From Gari tellinella (taxonomy: Eukaryota > Mollusca > Bivalvia > Cardiida > Psammobiidae), in contig OV277874.1 in assembly GCA_922989275.2 (NCBI GenBank), positions 20,448,154-20,512,153 on the forward strand: 64,000 bases of DNA, written 5' to 3'. The notes below the pieces were generated by a model. That model worked only from the letters and a program-made list of their open reading frames with translations. It did no database searches and was not told the DNA's origin. Below, in pieces: positions 22,301 to 31,196 of this stretch. A program made the position numbers and the translations under genes. Positions within the stretch are counted from its first letter, which is position 1. Each line of letters begins with the position of its first letter.

Positions 22301-25300
22301 TTTTGATACTTTTTTCAATATTTCTTCAGTCAAAATAGCAATTATTAAAATTTAAGAAATAAAAGCAGACGACAATTGTTTAAAAGTGATGACGTCACGG
22401 CAGTGAAGGGGTTAAATGAAAATAAACCGAAAACGACGCCTTAACCCTAAATTACTATTATATACTGAACTGTCGTCGGCTTCTACAGTGTAGTCTGTAA
22501 AATTAACTGAAGAAAACTTAAATATGAGTGCCAAACGTATTGTATCCAGATTGTATCTCGATCCAAACTGTTTGCAAAATCTTGCCAGGTCGAGCTTAGC
22601 ACCTTAAGGGTTTCGACACATTCTGCTTTACATATTTAAGGAAAAGGACTGATGTTTTTCGGCGTTCAAGCGAAATGAACGACAATAAAATATCGGCAAA
22701 TTTACCATGAATCGCTAGCACGATTCGTGGTAAATTTGCCGATAATTTTCTGTCGTTTATTTCGCCTAAACGCCGAAAAAATCAGTTAATTTCTGATATT
22801 TACAATATATATCATATTCCTCGGCTTAGCGCGTGAATAATTCTATGATTTAAATTTGGTAACAAACACACATTTCTTTATTACACTGTACGACCGAATA
22901 ATATTCATACGCGCTGTCAAAACAAAAACAAATGGCGGACTTTGACCTAGCTGGCAACGATCGAGTGCCAATAGACGGAACGGGACTAGGAACAATAAAA
23001 TCAACGGTATTCAGAGGTTTCAGTACATTTTATACGGTACGGATCCTACGGTACAATTGACCACGAGATCTGCAGTTTACAGACAGGCAAACCAAAACCA
23101 GTACGTCAGGCGAAGCCCCTAGGGACGTAATGTTCGAGCTGTTTCGCCTAAACTTTGGTCATATCATACAAATCCTGATCGCTGTCATATTAATATCATT
23201 AGCTACAATATTTTTTAAACCATTTTGATCTATGCAGAAAAAAGACATTCCGGCTACTCTTGTTCAAGCCATCCTTTCTATACTGCATTGTCACCAGAAC
23301 TACCCGAACAACTGCACTTGCATCCGTTTATTGAACGCACGACCTTTTAAAAGAAATCCTGTAGAAACCAACACTGAAACGTATGCAAGTCTGAATCCCA
23401 TTAAGAGACTCTCCATTCACTCTGCTCGAAAGTAGACGATTAAAAGTTGAATGTACAGATCTAGGTTACAGTGGAGAATCTGTTATTCTTTCCCGTTTAA
23501 ACGCAAACGTACGCAAACGCAAAGCACTAAAACGTAGAAAAGAACAACTTTTGGACAATTCTGATAATTCTTGTTTATCTTGGTGGCAAACAGTTTGGAG
23601 CCTGATCAGACGCCGGGTTACCCGGCGTCTGATCTGGCTCCAAACTGTTTGCACTGCAAATAATAGTTTTAGCGTAAACGCGTTTATTGGGAAAGAATAA
23701 CAGATTCTCCACTGTATCAACCAAACATGTCTCTGGCGGTTTCAACACAACATTTTCGGCACTCCCATTCACTGTGGCACAGACGAATGGCCGAATGTTC
23801 CTAAAATTAAACGGGTTTTCTAACCAAATCGACAGTGACAATGTGACAGTGATTGGTAGACACACACACTGTATGTGTCTTCGTTCTAATGTTGAGTAAA
23901 CACGGCCTCATGTGCAAGTATAATGACGTTACAACTGTTTTTCCTTATATGGAAAATATTTGTGACGTCATGATGTGAGGTGTTAACTGTATTTCAAAAT
24001 GTTTTTCGACATGATTTTTTTAATCACCTTTCACAGTTTACTTAATTATCAGAAAGATTCTAAATGTAAATCTAAATCGAATAACGGCTTATAAAGTGAC
24101 AATTAGTCAGTAAACCATTGAGAATTTTGGAACTCCTTTTTCCTAGGCACTTAGAAAACCTAATTGCGCCTTCCATTGATGGTTTCTATATCAGGAACGC
24201 CTTATTACAACCTACCTTACTCCTGAGAAATTGGCTGTAAATATGAGTGTGTGTTGGATAGGATCATATATTCGTGTTCATAAAGCTCGTTTTTTAATCC
24301 TTTCAATAAGACTCATTTAATAAAACAAATAAATATAAACACTCATTTAAGATCCTCTATATATTTGCTGTAATTTCTAATATTAAATGAACATTTTGTT
24401 AGTACGCATGTATGTTTAATTCATATTAGAGGTTGATAACACGAATAATGTGTACCCTTTAAGGAACAGCCATGACCGCATTATTAAAGTTGTGTACATT
24501 CGAAGGAAAAAAATCAGTTCCATTGTTTACATTCTAAAATCATCAATTTTACAGTTTGACACGAAAATGCCGATTTGACGTCATTTCGAAATGACGTCAT
24601 TTTTAAAGTAGGCTAACTATATCGGGTTTTTGTTTTCATAAAGAAATGCAGACAGCAGGTATATCAATTTTCCTGCAATTTATCTCATTAATAGGAAGAA
24701 TTTTTGTCGATAATCATGATTTCTGGTAATAGGAATGTATACATCGGTTGAGGACAATTTTTTGAAAAATTAGCCAAATATTTGATTAATTTGCGAATAT
24801 AAATGCATCTACCCCGCCTCCTCTTCGAAACTGATCCACAATTCCCGCCTCGTTGAGCAATTGCATCTTTACGAATTAAAAGACACATTTTTCAATGGAA
24901 TTGAACGGAGCAAATGTAAATATTAACAGCCTGCTTTACGATACCATTTACTGGAATAAAAAGAAATCTTATGATCTTTGAATCTTTTTTTACGTTCTAC
25001 AGTAAAACCTGTCTTAAGCAGCCACTTAAAAGACGACAAAATAAGGTCTTAAAGACAGATGGTAGCGTAATGCAGGTTGAAGTATTGCAGAATGCTCCTA
25101 ATGGAGCATTCTGCAATACTTTTGACCTGCTTTAAGCGATAATATGTCTTGAAAACATATTTTTGTCTTCTTTAAAGTGGCTGCTTAAGATAGGTTTTAC
25201 GTTCTATATTTACAGCTTGTCTTCCACGAATTCGGAAGTGTCTGGTGGCTTGATTCTTCAGCAAGATTCGTTACGACAAGTTTGGAAAAACATTTGGAAT

Positions 25301-25716
25301 ACCTCAGAAATAACGGTCAACTTTTTTATGTCTATGGCAAGAGACTAAACGTTGCGATTCATACACACCTAGACACATTCGGATACTTTCAAGAGGATCC
25401 GTGTCCTTTTGAACAGTTTGGTGAAGTTGAAGCAGGAAATGTGGCCTTTGTTGATACTCCGTCGACAAGAACTATTTTAAGAAACTGGGTCTCATGTGCT
25501 CTTATCGTAAAGTGTATATCTCCTGCAGGTGCCTCGTTGGGGTGTTCGGGTCGCGGTCTTGGAATTGGTGGATGTCATAGATTTGATCAATCAGTGCTGA
25601 GTATAAATCTCCGCCGCTTATACCATAAACAAAACGATTATCCAGAGTGGGATCCGCACTATCCCGTCATTGAGATAAAGAGGGGACAACATATAAAATA
25701 TTTTCCAAACTCTTAA
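16189..25716 (+). CDS. gene copy 1: DUF1647-like type II membrane protein (spliced)
   Basis: Four exons (16189-16398, 18287-18570, 19345-19449, 25216-25716) join in frame with intron phases 1, 0, 0 to give about 365 residues from ATG 16194. Order: MRRY N-terminus, one membrane segment (KLVTVVCLVSFVLMVSIQM), an Ala/Gly-rich stem, an NGT glycosylation site, then a luminal domain with LPVFVTGFNSGF, VFDLGL, KYCKCEVRPF, WWLDSSARF, NVAFVDTP and CHRFDQSVLS. From memory this fits the DUF1647 group, thought to be Golgi glycosyltransferase-like; donor and acceptor are unknown. WWLDSSAR could be a DXD-like metal site (inference). Exons closely match copy 2 about 25 kb downstream. The true first exon may lie upstream, since the first exon also has a phase-1 acceptor. 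Confidence 0.7.
16452..16510. repeat. family M fragment
   Basis: GAATCTAAGATCGTTCTCAAG and CATTTGATTTT match one arm of the palindromic repeat at 43549-43702. It lies in intron 1 of copy 1. Confidence 0.5.
16762..16969 (+). mobile_element. MITE family E, full length, intronic
   Basis: TA-flanked ends CAGTAAAACCTCGGTATTAC and AATAGAGAGGGTTTACTG. Perfect hairpin apex GCTCCTAAAGGAGC. Located in intron 1 of gene copy 1. Confidence 0.85.
17385..17725 (+). mobile_element. foldback family J, with D tail
   Basis: GCGTTTAAGCGAAATAAA arms occur twice on the left and once mirrored at 17516-17555 around CGCGCTAGCG. After that comes GGTTGATAACACGAATAATG, a constant J tail also seen at 24430 and 31620. 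The end is joined to a half D hairpin (GGCGTCTGATCTGGATTC). Confidence 0.65.
17817..17885 (+). mobile_element. MITE family B hairpin fragment
   Basis: TTGAAGCAGGTTGAAGTAAA and TTTTACTTTCAGCATGTTTT are B arms with a reduced apex. Both termini are missing. Confidence 0.55.
17893..18133 (+). mobile_element. MITE family A, intronic
   Basis: Full hairpin and right end; the left terminus has changed to CACAAAAACGTTATTC. In intron 1 of gene copy 1, 154 bp before exon 2. Confidence 0.75.
18287..18570 (+). CDS. gene copy 1, exon 2
   Basis: Acceptor TTATTTCTAG and donor ACG|GTCAGT. Encodes DEPGCHFNGTF through LIVFDLGLTGPQLQT, the start of the luminal domain. Entry phase 1, exit phase 0. It aligns along its length with 43736-44025 of copy 2, which is two codons longer. 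Confidence 0.85.
18577..18706 (+). mobile_element. MITE family H left half, joined to D
   Basis: A TTAA-flanked H end starts six bases after the exon 2 donor. The H body runs to the hairpin apex (CTTATCAGAGGGC), where it is fused to the right arm of a D hairpin (TGTTTGCAAATGTAAGCC). Confidence 0.65.
18707..18905. mobile_element. MITE family D, inverted pair of right ends
   Basis: A D right half (18707-18810, ending GAGAGGGAACGCTG) is followed by a reversed D right half (TGCGTTGTTCGTAGGGAGTT onward) that runs to a decayed hairpin at about 18880. Confidence 0.55.
19050..19318 (-). mobile_element. MITE family D, degenerate, truncated
   Basis: Right-end-first D copy (CAGTACTCCCTCTCTACAAC) with most of the hairpin lost (CCAGATCAGAC only). 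It stops at GTAAGGAGGAAGTTG, 26 bp before exon 3. Confidence 0.6.
19345..19449 (+). CDS. gene copy 1, exon 3
   Basis: Acceptor TTATTTTCAG, donor AAT|GTGAGT, 105 bp, phase 0 at both ends. Encodes LRKYCKCEVRPFPFDRLPPH then VKHLQNFAFKPTVIN. The length is identical to the copy 2 exon at 47155-47259. Confidence 0.85.
19530..19709 (+). mobile_element. MITE family C, intronic
   Basis: Hairpin AAACAGTTTGGAACCTGATC with several paired changes, then GACACTCGTATCGATATTTC and the end ACGGTGAAGGGGTAA. Confidence 0.65.
19802..20049 (+). mobile_element. MITE family A, full length, intronic
   Basis: Complete copy followed by TGACGTCACTAAT, a remnant of the solo A-terminus unit. Confidence 0.85.
20172..20419 (-). 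mobile_element. MITE family A, full length, intronic
   Basis: Complete reverse copy inserted between CA-rich repeats (CACACACACAG before, CACACACACACACGC after). Confidence 0.85.
20508..20642. other. small inverted-end element
   Basis: GTGAATATAGGAG and CTCCTATATTCAC form perfect 13-bp ends around about 110 bp containing AATTAATTATAAATTAATTA. It could be a tiny foldback element or a stem-forming RNA; nothing identifies it. Confidence 0.4.
20643..21110. other. intron 3 sequence, nothing recognised
   Basis: AT-rich intronic sequence with no exon-like frame or known repeat. Confidence 0.4.
21111..21371. repeat. minisatellite of CAATTCGCTTGCG units
   Basis: GCAATTCGATGGCAATTCGC and GCGATTCGCTTGCG units occur in two blocks (21111-21160 and 21320-21370) with unrelated sequence between. 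The second block directly abuts the 3' end of the Penelope-like fragment. Confidence 0.65.
21372..22210 (-). pseudogene. Penelope-like retroelement reverse transcriptase, 5'-truncated and frameshifted
   Basis: Two antisense frames, 22210-22010 and 22013-21372, belong to one protein. The first has the reverse transcriptase segment IGIPMGTNCAPFVADLFLYC. The second holds RYLDDIF, the catalytic (Y)xDD-type motif, then LDLDLLINNG, YDKRDDFDF, YGVYISQLIRFARAC and the FHKLRKTFSKFF thumb. This set is typical of Penelope-related elements in molluscs, corals and frogs. A single-base frameshift just before RYLDDIF and a missing N-terminus make it dead. It lies antisense in intron 3 of gene copy 1, and a family C element borders its upstream end. 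Confidence 0.75.
22198..22415 (+). mobile_element. MITE family C, full length
   Basis: TTAA on both sides; ends CCCCTTCACTGCC and GGCAGTGAAGGGG. Perfect hairpin with apex CGCCGCGTTACGCGGCG. The best intact C here, with 48704-48920. It is the type copy for TTAA targeting (piggyBac-like by inference). Confidence 0.85.
22644..22830 (+). mobile_element. foldback family J
   Basis: TTTTCGGCGTTCAAGCGAAA is mirrored by TTTCGCCTAAACGCCGAAAA around ATCGCTAGCACGAT, a near-complete palindrome of about 120 bp with an AT-rich tail. Confidence 0.7.
22831..23467. other. intron 3 sequence; one weak open frame
   Basis: A 42-codon frame starts with a good initiation context at 22932 (AAATGGCGGAC, MADFDLAGNDRVPIDG...). 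It has no domain or supporting exon and lies in an intron. No repeat was recognised. Confidence 0.35.
23468..23715 (-). mobile_element. MITE family A, full length, intronic
   Basis: Complete near-consensus reverse copy. Confidence 0.85.
23716..24349. other. intron 3 sequence, nothing recognised
   Basis: Probably low-copy intronic DNA. Frames up to 96 codons overlap the A element and are not genes. Confidence 0.4.
24350..24480 (+). mobile_element. family J tail fragment
   Basis: TAATTTCTAATATTAAATGA to GGTTGATAACACGAATAATG and AAGGAACAGCC match the tail of J at 17590-17700. The hairpin part is missing. Confidence 0.6.
25009..25200 (+). mobile_element. MITE family E-like, 15 bp before exon 4
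   Basis: CAGTAAAACCTGTCTTAAGC is mirrored by GCTTAAGATAGGTTTTAC, with hairpin GCAGGTTGAAGTATTGCAGA and apex GCTCCTAATGGAGC. ACGTTCTA occurs just before (25002-25009) and just after (25199-25206). The insertion lies next to the polypyrimidine tract and acceptor of the last exon. Confidence 0.7.
25216..25716 (+). CDS. gene copy 1, last exon
   Basis: Acceptor ATATTTACAG; ends at TAA 25714-25716. Encodes LVFHEFGSVWWLDSSARF to IEIKRGQHIKYFPNS, 166 residues. It aligns over its full length with 49585-50088. Cysteines in SCALIVKCISP and GIGGCHRFD are shared by both copies. Confidence 0.9.
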   Translation, partial: LVFHEFGSVWWLDSSARFVTTSLEKHLEYLRNNGQLFYVYGKRLNVAIHTHLDTFGYFQEDPCPFEQFGEVEAGNVAFVDTPSTRTILRNWVSCALIVKCISPAGASLGCSGRGLGIGGCHRFDQSVLSINLRRLYHKQNDYPEWDPHYPVIEIKRGQHIKYFPNS

Positions 25717-25733
25717 CAACAGGCCAATGATTA

Positions 25734-25967
25734 TTAACCCGTTACCCCATAGCTTGTTTCTAGTATTGAAGATAGGTGGCCACTTAAAACAGGTTAAAAT
25801 TAAAGCATAATGTTTTACTTTCAACCTGCTTTAAGCTACCATCTTCTAGAAAATAGAAATTATTTTTTATGATCTATAATTATAATTGTATAAATTAGAA
25901 CTATTTTCTTCAGTGGAGAAAATAAATCAAAGTCGTCAAAAGGTGTATTTATGGGGTAATGGGTTAA
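25734..25967 (+). mobile_element. MITE family B in the presumed 3' UTR of copy 1
   Basis: TTAA-flanked, ends CCCGTTACCCCATAG and TATGGGGTAATGGG, starting 18 bp after the stop codon. The hairpin is partly eroded (AAAGCATAATGTTTTAC). Copy 2 has a B element two bases after its stop. Confidence 0.8.
25921..25926 (+). promoter_or_regulatory. candidate polyadenylation signal
   Basis: AATAAA lies on the sense strand 205 bp after the stop of gene copy 1, inside the family B element. If used, the MITE supplies the gene's 3' end signal. Confidence 0.35.
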
Positions 25968-25974
25968 GAGTTTC

Positions 25975-26100
25975 AGTTGTGTTTGAGATCGTTGACAAAC
26001 GTTTGATCGGTCAGATGTGAGCTTTTACTTAAATCTGACCAATCAAATGCTTGACAACGATCCTAGACTCAACTAAAAATCTTTATAACCTTGAAACCAG
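25975..26100 (+). mobile_element. family M palindrome
   Basis: GAGATCGTTGACAAACGTTTG and CAAATGCTTGACAACGATC are mirrored arms with ATCTGACCAATCAAATGC, matching 43549-43702 with more decay. Confidence 0.6.
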
Positions 26101-26589
26101 TATTAACATATTAAAACCCTTTATTTATAGTGGAGAATACATTAATTCCCTTCTGCCAAGAACTAAAAGGAGGACAGGTTGGTGATTTTGATCCCATATG
26201 CTGCTTCGCATCGAAAGAGATTAACCGAAATCATCTTTCAAATATCATCATCATCTCATCTCATCATCCAACATTATTCATTGGCGCTATATGACTTATT
26301 CTGTGTCGCAGTGCCGAAAACCTGAATCATCCATCAATCCCGTGTTTAGTGACCTTTCAATGATTTATAGGGGTTTCTCAGTTAGATAAATTTCATATGC
26401 CTAACAGTTGATATTGTTCGACAATATTGACCTGACGTTGGTGACCTCTATTAGCATAATTTCACACTTTGTTGCATTTCTAAATATAGCTTCGGAACAC
26501 TTCGTTATCATTTATACGAAAACGCACATTGTAATCACATCGGTACCGAGTAAATATAGCATTGCCCGGTTCCACAATTATCGATAGGT

Positions 26590-26655
26590 ATTTAGCGCAA
26601 GTGGTAAGGAAGACGACTATACATTATTTTTCCTACAGTCGGTGGTTCGAGTCCC
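26590..26655 (+). repeat. tRNA-like sequence
   Basis: TTTAGCGCAAGTGGTAAGGA is A-box-like, and GGTGGTTCGAGTCCC is B-box-like 40 bases later. Stems are imperfect, so a tRNA-derived SINE relic is more likely than a working tRNA gene. Confidence 0.45.
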
Positions 26656-26828
26656 ATGCAATACTCATACATTGTATTACTTCTTTTCTTTTTTTTTTAC
26701 AATTTATACTGTTTCTTTTAAGTATTTCGTTTGGAACACGATTCTTTTGTTATTTTTAAAAAAATATATATCATAGCGTCTGTTTGGTCTATAAAATACC
26801 ATTTTATAAAATAAAAATATCTTCTCCT

Positions 26829-26895
26829 CTATTGGGATTTGAACCCGGAACCTCGATGTCACAAAAACCCTTGCTCTAACGACACACCTATTGTA
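26829..26895 (-). repeat. tRNA-like sequence, reverse strand
   Basis: On the minus strand GTCGTTAGAGCAAGGG precedes CCGGGTTCAAATCCC, resembling A and B boxes of a tRNA. The acceptor stem does not pair well. Confidence 0.45.
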
Positions 26896-27539
26896 GATGA
26901 GTTACATCAGAGGGTTGTAAATTAGGTATATATTGGCAAGAGTCGCAGGTGAAGACATCGATGATCTTACTTGAATTAAACCCCACTCGAAAGCGCAACA
27001 TGGTGCGTTTAGTGAATACGATTATACTAGGAGACTCGGGAATAAAAGTTTATCAACAACTTTTTGAACTTGCTCAATGTGGAGTGTTAATCCACTGAGG
27101 ATCACGACTGTAACAAGATTCACGTAATCAGCCGAAACAACCCGACACTGCACGATTCGCTATCGATTATTGATTTATACTGCGTCATCTTGCTATAATT
27201 TATCCATGCATAAAGTTCAACGTCAGGTCAATATTGTCGAACAATATCATTACTAGTGATGATACTATTTTTGCAGGGTCGATGTCATTTTTGTGACGTC
27301 AAGTCAAATATCTTTTGTGACGTCGCACGTAAAACAACTAATTTTGTTAGTTTTCTCTTTTAAAAAGTCATTAAAATGTATATAATAAATAGAATAAGCA
27401 ATTCCTTTAGATGTATTTGAAAAATATGTCACTCGAATGGGTTGTTATCTAGTTTTTAAAAGAAAAATCTTCCTGCAGACTCGTTTTTAACCAGGTAACA
27501 ACCCATTCTCGTGATATATGTATACACATAACCAGTTGA

Positions 27540-27882
27540 TAGTGCGAAACAGAGTGATGTATTCAGCTCGTGACGTTTTTGTCGGAAATAGCCGATCTGA
27601 CGAGCGCCTTGGCGCCGGCAGAAACGTCGAGATTATTATATGATTTGATACTAAAAAAAACAACTAAATAGTTGTTTAAATCATTTTATATCCAGAAACA
27701 TTAGTTAATGAATCAGAACAAGAGTTATTGTATGCCACATAGAATAACGCGGAACTTGTACATGTACGTAATTGACAACACGCTAAATCGAAAACGAGGT
27801 TAGAGTAAAACACAAGGTGGCTGAGATACTGACACTTGTATTCCACTCTGCAGATACACGCGGAAACGGTCGATATCATCAG
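27540..27882. repeat. dispersed repeat shared with 40620-40990
   Basis: CCAGTTGATAGTGCGAAACAG, AACAACTAAATAGTTGTTTAA, ATTCTTGTTC-type blocks and the GATACACGCGGAAACG end occur in rearranged and partly inverted form at 40620-40990. It forms part of the interior of element N. Confidence 0.6.
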
Positions 27883-28264
27883 ATGATGATGAGTTGGGTT
27901 TTACGGCACTGCGACACAAAGTAGGTCATATAGCGCCGATGATTGATGAGGGATGATGGGATGAAATGATGATGATATCAGGCAGATGATTTCGGCTAAT
28001 CCCATTCGTTGACCAGCAGCGCATGGGATCAAAACCACCGACCTATCCTTCCTGTTAGTTCTTGTCAGAGGGAATGATCTCGGTCTAATAAACAGAAAAC
28101 ATTCTCTATGACAATTAAGCCCCAGAACTACGGCAAAGTAGGAAGGTTTCTGGGGATATCATAAGAAGGCATATAATAAATATGTCATACATGTATCAGC
28201 CCAAAGTAATTGATTAACCTCTGTTTATTTTGGGAAGCTGCTCAAAATTGTCAGAGGGTATACG

Positions 28265-28490
28265 GCGGATATGATGTTATTCTTTCCCTGTAAACGCGTT
28301 AACGCCAAATCTGTCAATTCCATTTCCAATGCAAACAGTTTTGAGACAGATCAAGCGCCGGGGAACACGGCGTCTTATCAGGCTCAAAATTGTTTGCTAT
28401 TCAGAATTAAAATAAATCGTGAGAAATGTCAACATGCATTGCGTCTGCGTTTCGTTTGCGTTTAAACGAGGCAGTTTAATGTTTCTGTTT
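28265..28490 (+). mobile_element. degenerate MITE family A
   Basis: GATGTTATTCTTTCCCTGTA start, hairpin AAACAGTTTTGAGACAGATC with apex CGCCGGGGAACACGGCG, and GTTTCGTTTGCGTTTAAACG tail. Both terminal bases are lost. Confidence 0.6.
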
Positions 28491-28583
28491 GACTCTCAGA
28501 TTAAGATAAATATGCTCGATGTTAAAATTGAGGACATGTATTCTAAAATTTAGAGAAGTGTAAAAGACAAAATTATTTCCCGT

Positions 28584-28783
28584 TTAACCGTTTCACTCTC
28601 AATGCGTTTGCAAACAGTTTGGTCCTGATCAGACGCCGCGTAACGCGGCGTCTGATCAGGGCCCAAACTGTTTGACACTCTTTTCGATATTTATAAAATC
28701 AAACAACCTTAAATGTAAATTTGAAAGGTGTCTTGCACACAACGAAAATGATGCAGCCGACTATAAAGCGGTGAAGGGGTAAA
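28584..28783 (+). mobile_element. MITE family C, full length
   Basis: TTAACCGTTTCACTC start, AAGCGGTGAAGGGGTAA end, perfect CGCCGCGTAACGCGGCG apex. Confidence 0.75.
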
Positions 28784-28889
28784 ACACTCCCGAATAATTT
28801 GATCATGAAAGGGTTACACGCAAACAAAACGTACGCGCAGTACAATGAAATATTTCAAGTTAGAACACGTTTAAATTTAGGTCATTTTT

Positions 28890-29391
28890 TTTACTTTAGT
28901 TGGCAAACAACTTGGAGCATGATCAGACGCCGGCTTCTGATCTGGCTCCAAACTGTTTGCAATGGAAATACAATGTTCCCTCTTTATACAACGACACGAC
29001 ACCCTGTGAGAGACAAAAATATGTGCGTTGTTCGGAGGGAGTCGTAATGCGGAGGGAAATTGGCTTACATTTGCAAACAGCTTAAATGCAGATCAGCAGA
29101 TAAGACGCCGCGTAACACGGCGTCTGATCTGGCTTCAAGCTGTTTGTCACTAGTCAGTAAGTTTTTCTGTCAAACTATTCATTATGTAACTTTGAAAAAA
29201 AACAGCAGACGACAAACTTGAGCAGACGATATTGCAGTCGTGAATAAGTTTGACATAATTGTCTTGTTTAGGGGAACTGCAGCAAGGGGTTTTGTAAGGA
29301 GGGAGTCGTTGTTGGGAGGGTCGTTGTAGGGAGGGAGCACTGTAATAGTTTTAGCGTTTATGGCGAAAGATGGACGTTTTTCTCCATTGTA
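28890..29391 (-). mobile_element. MITE family A split by a family D insertion
   Basis: The hairpin arm to GCAATGGAAATA (to 28970) and TAATAGTTTTAGCGTTTATG to TTTTTCTCCATTGTA (from 29342) are two pieces of one reversed A. The host site GGAAATAATAG is split with TA duplicated, which directly shows TA targeting by D. Confidence 0.7.
28970..29343 (-). mobile_element. MITE family D, full length, nested in A
   Basis: Right end first (CAATGTTCCCTCTTTATACA), hairpin AAACAGCTTAAATGCAGATC with a small AGCAGATAAGA insertion, and left end GTAGGGAGGGAGCACTG. Confidence 0.8.
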
Positions 29392-29466
29392 TATTGCAGA
29401 TTAGAAACATTCTTCCGTGTATACGTAAATGTTTATTCTTATGTATGACCGAAATAGTTTAAACAT

Positions 29467-29652
29467 ACAGTTGAACTTCGATATCTCGAACTCGTTTAAC
29501 TTGAACTATCCGATAGTTCAACATGTGAACTACATTATTTCATGCTCGGTTAAATCGAATATGCCATATTTCAAAGTTAAAACGTGGCTTTTAAACTTTG
29601 AAATACGGGTATGTTCGACAAAACCTACTTCGAGATATCGAAGTTCAACTGT
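29467..29652. mobile_element. MITE family P
   Basis: Ends CAGTTGAACTTCGATATCTC and GAGATATCGAAGTTCAACTG, with TA on both sides, about 186 bp. The end sequence resembles pogo/Tc1-type non-autonomous elements. A single copy in the window. Confidence 0.75.
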
Positions 29653-29763
29653 ACTTTATCACTAGCCAGTCCTACACGTGTAGATATTTTATATCTTGAA
29701 GGGTTTATTTTTAATTATCCTAGTGTTTTATTGCATTTATAATGTTACAAATTGAAATATCCG

Positions 29764-30155
29764 AATGTTTAAGAAATAACAAATGCGTAGGTGTTCATTG
29801 CCGTGCATTAGATCACAGTTAGGAGTCATTAGATCACGAGGCCTTTACCTTTAATGTATTACGCGTATGGTGCATGGAAACGCCGCGCGTGCAGTTCATT
29901 ATCGCGACGTAATAAACGTTTCTCAGTATTCTTTGTCTATATGCCGTAGGTTTCGAGTCGTGTTAGAATTAAGAAATAACAAATTCGTAGGTGTTCATTA
30001 CCGTGCATTAGATCACAGTCAGGAGTTGAGATGTGGAGTCATTAGATCACGAGGCCTTTAGGCCGAGTGATCTAATTACCCACATCTTAACGACTAACTG
30101 TGATCTAATGCACGGTAATGGACACCTACGAATTTGTTATTTTAATTCTAACGTG
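29764..30155. repeat. foldback around ATCACGAGGCCTTTAGGCC
   Basis: GAAATAACAAATTCGTAGGT and GTGCATTAGATCACAG at 29969-30020 are mirrored at 30095-30152. A shorter copy of the left part lies at 29770-29848. Confidence 0.6.
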
Positions 30156-30493
30156 ACTTTTATTATAAAATTACTATTTATGTATTACGCGTATGGAGCA
30201 AATGGAACAGCGGATGGAAACGCCGCGCGTGTATTTCATTATCGCGGCGTTATATACGTTTCTCGGTATTCTTTGTCTCTATTACGTAGGTTTCGAGACG
30301 TGTTAGAATTAAGACTTAGTTTTTTTAATTCTAACGCGACTTTAATTGTAAAATTACTATTTATGTATTACGCGTATGGGGCAAATGGAACAGCGGATGG
30401 AAACGCCGCGCGTGCAGTTCATTATCGCGACGTAATATACGTTTCTCAGTATTCTTTGTCTATATGCCGTAGGTTTCGAGTCGTGTTAGAATT
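29855..30493 (+). repeat. three copies of a GTATTACGCGTATGG unit
   Basis: Copies at about 29855-29972, 30178-30314 and 30361-30493 share GGAAACGCCGCGCGTG and TTTCTCAGTATTCTTTGTCT. The last two are 183 bp apart, a multiple of three, so a 162-codon frame (30033-30521) contains two near-identical blocks with FHYRGVIYVSRYSLS or VHYRDVIYVSQYSLS. No start context, splice sites or known domain support a gene. Confidence 0.55.
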
Positions 30494-30984
30494 TAATATA
30501 ATATTACATCGTTCCATATAGTGTATGATGTTGTTTTACCATAGCAGTCACTGTGTAATTAGATGTATTTAAATGTGCTACTAAAGTTATTTATTTCATT
30601 AATCTATTTGTATCACACATATATACATATACACTAAGGAATGAATTGTGTACCATTTCTGAAAAACAATAATATTTAGTCTTCATAGTCCAATTTTTTT
30701 TTCTCACATTTTTCTTACTTCAATTATCACAACTTTCTAACGTTTATTTATGAGTATATTAGTCATCTTGAATGTATGTCTCATTCTTACATGTATATGA
30801 AACTGTTTCCATGTATGCATTGTCACGTACACTCAGTGTACACAGAAACGCACATCGTGGTCAGGCGCAGATTAAGAGACCTTTATTGAAGTAAATTAGA
30901 ATACTAAGACCATATCTCAAGGTCAATTAAATTCTGCAACACGTTCAGAAAAAAAACATATACTCATAAACACTGTGCTGGCTT
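30494..30984. other. AT-rich stretch, no gene seen
   Basis: No exon-like frame or known repeat. Confidence 0.4.
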
Positions 30985-31196
30985 TTAAACCTTTCACTCT
31001 TAATGACGTCAAAAGGCGCGTTTGCAAACAGTTTGGATCCTGATCAGATGCCGCGTAACGCGGCGTCTGATCAGGATCCAAACTGTTTGACACTCGTATC
31101 GATATGCCTTAAGTCATACTACATTGAATATTACTTTGAAACGATCTTGCAAACAACAAAATTGAAGCAGACGATAATGAAACGGTGGAAGGGTAA
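30985..31196 (+). mobile_element. MITE family C, full length
   Basis: TTAAACCTTTCACTCTTAA start and GAAACGGTGGAAGGGTAA end, with hairpin arms AAACAGTTTGGATCCTGATC and apex CGCCGCGTAACGCGGCG nearly perfect. Confidence 0.75.

Larger units (their letters stand above)
26407..27250. repeat. inner inverted pair of element N
   Basis: ATATTGTTCGACAATATTGA with CCTGACGTT at 26411-26440 is mirrored by AACGTCAGG with TCAATATTGTCGAACAATAT at 27219-27248. It lies wholly inside the outer foldback arms. Confidence 0.65.
26145..28075. mobile_element. long foldback element N
   Basis: Arms 26145-26313 and 27897-28075 are inverted copies: both carry the complement pair around ATGGGATCAAAACCACC, TGATGATGATAT and CGGCACTGCGACACA. 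Between them is 1.6 kb with no transposase frame, a second shorter inverted pair (26407-26440 with 27218-27250) and two tRNA-like stretches. Long-armed foldback (possibly MULE-like) is the best description; no clear target duplication. Confidence 0.6.

Noticed and set aside
22932..23060. A new gene starting MADFDLAGNDRVPIDG
   Set aside because: Good initiation context but only 42 codons, a weak possible donor, and no second exon found. Kept only as a note in the intron entry.
23232..23435. A 67-codon frame starting MQKKDIPATL
   Set aside because: Intronic, without splice sites, domain or repetition elsewhere.
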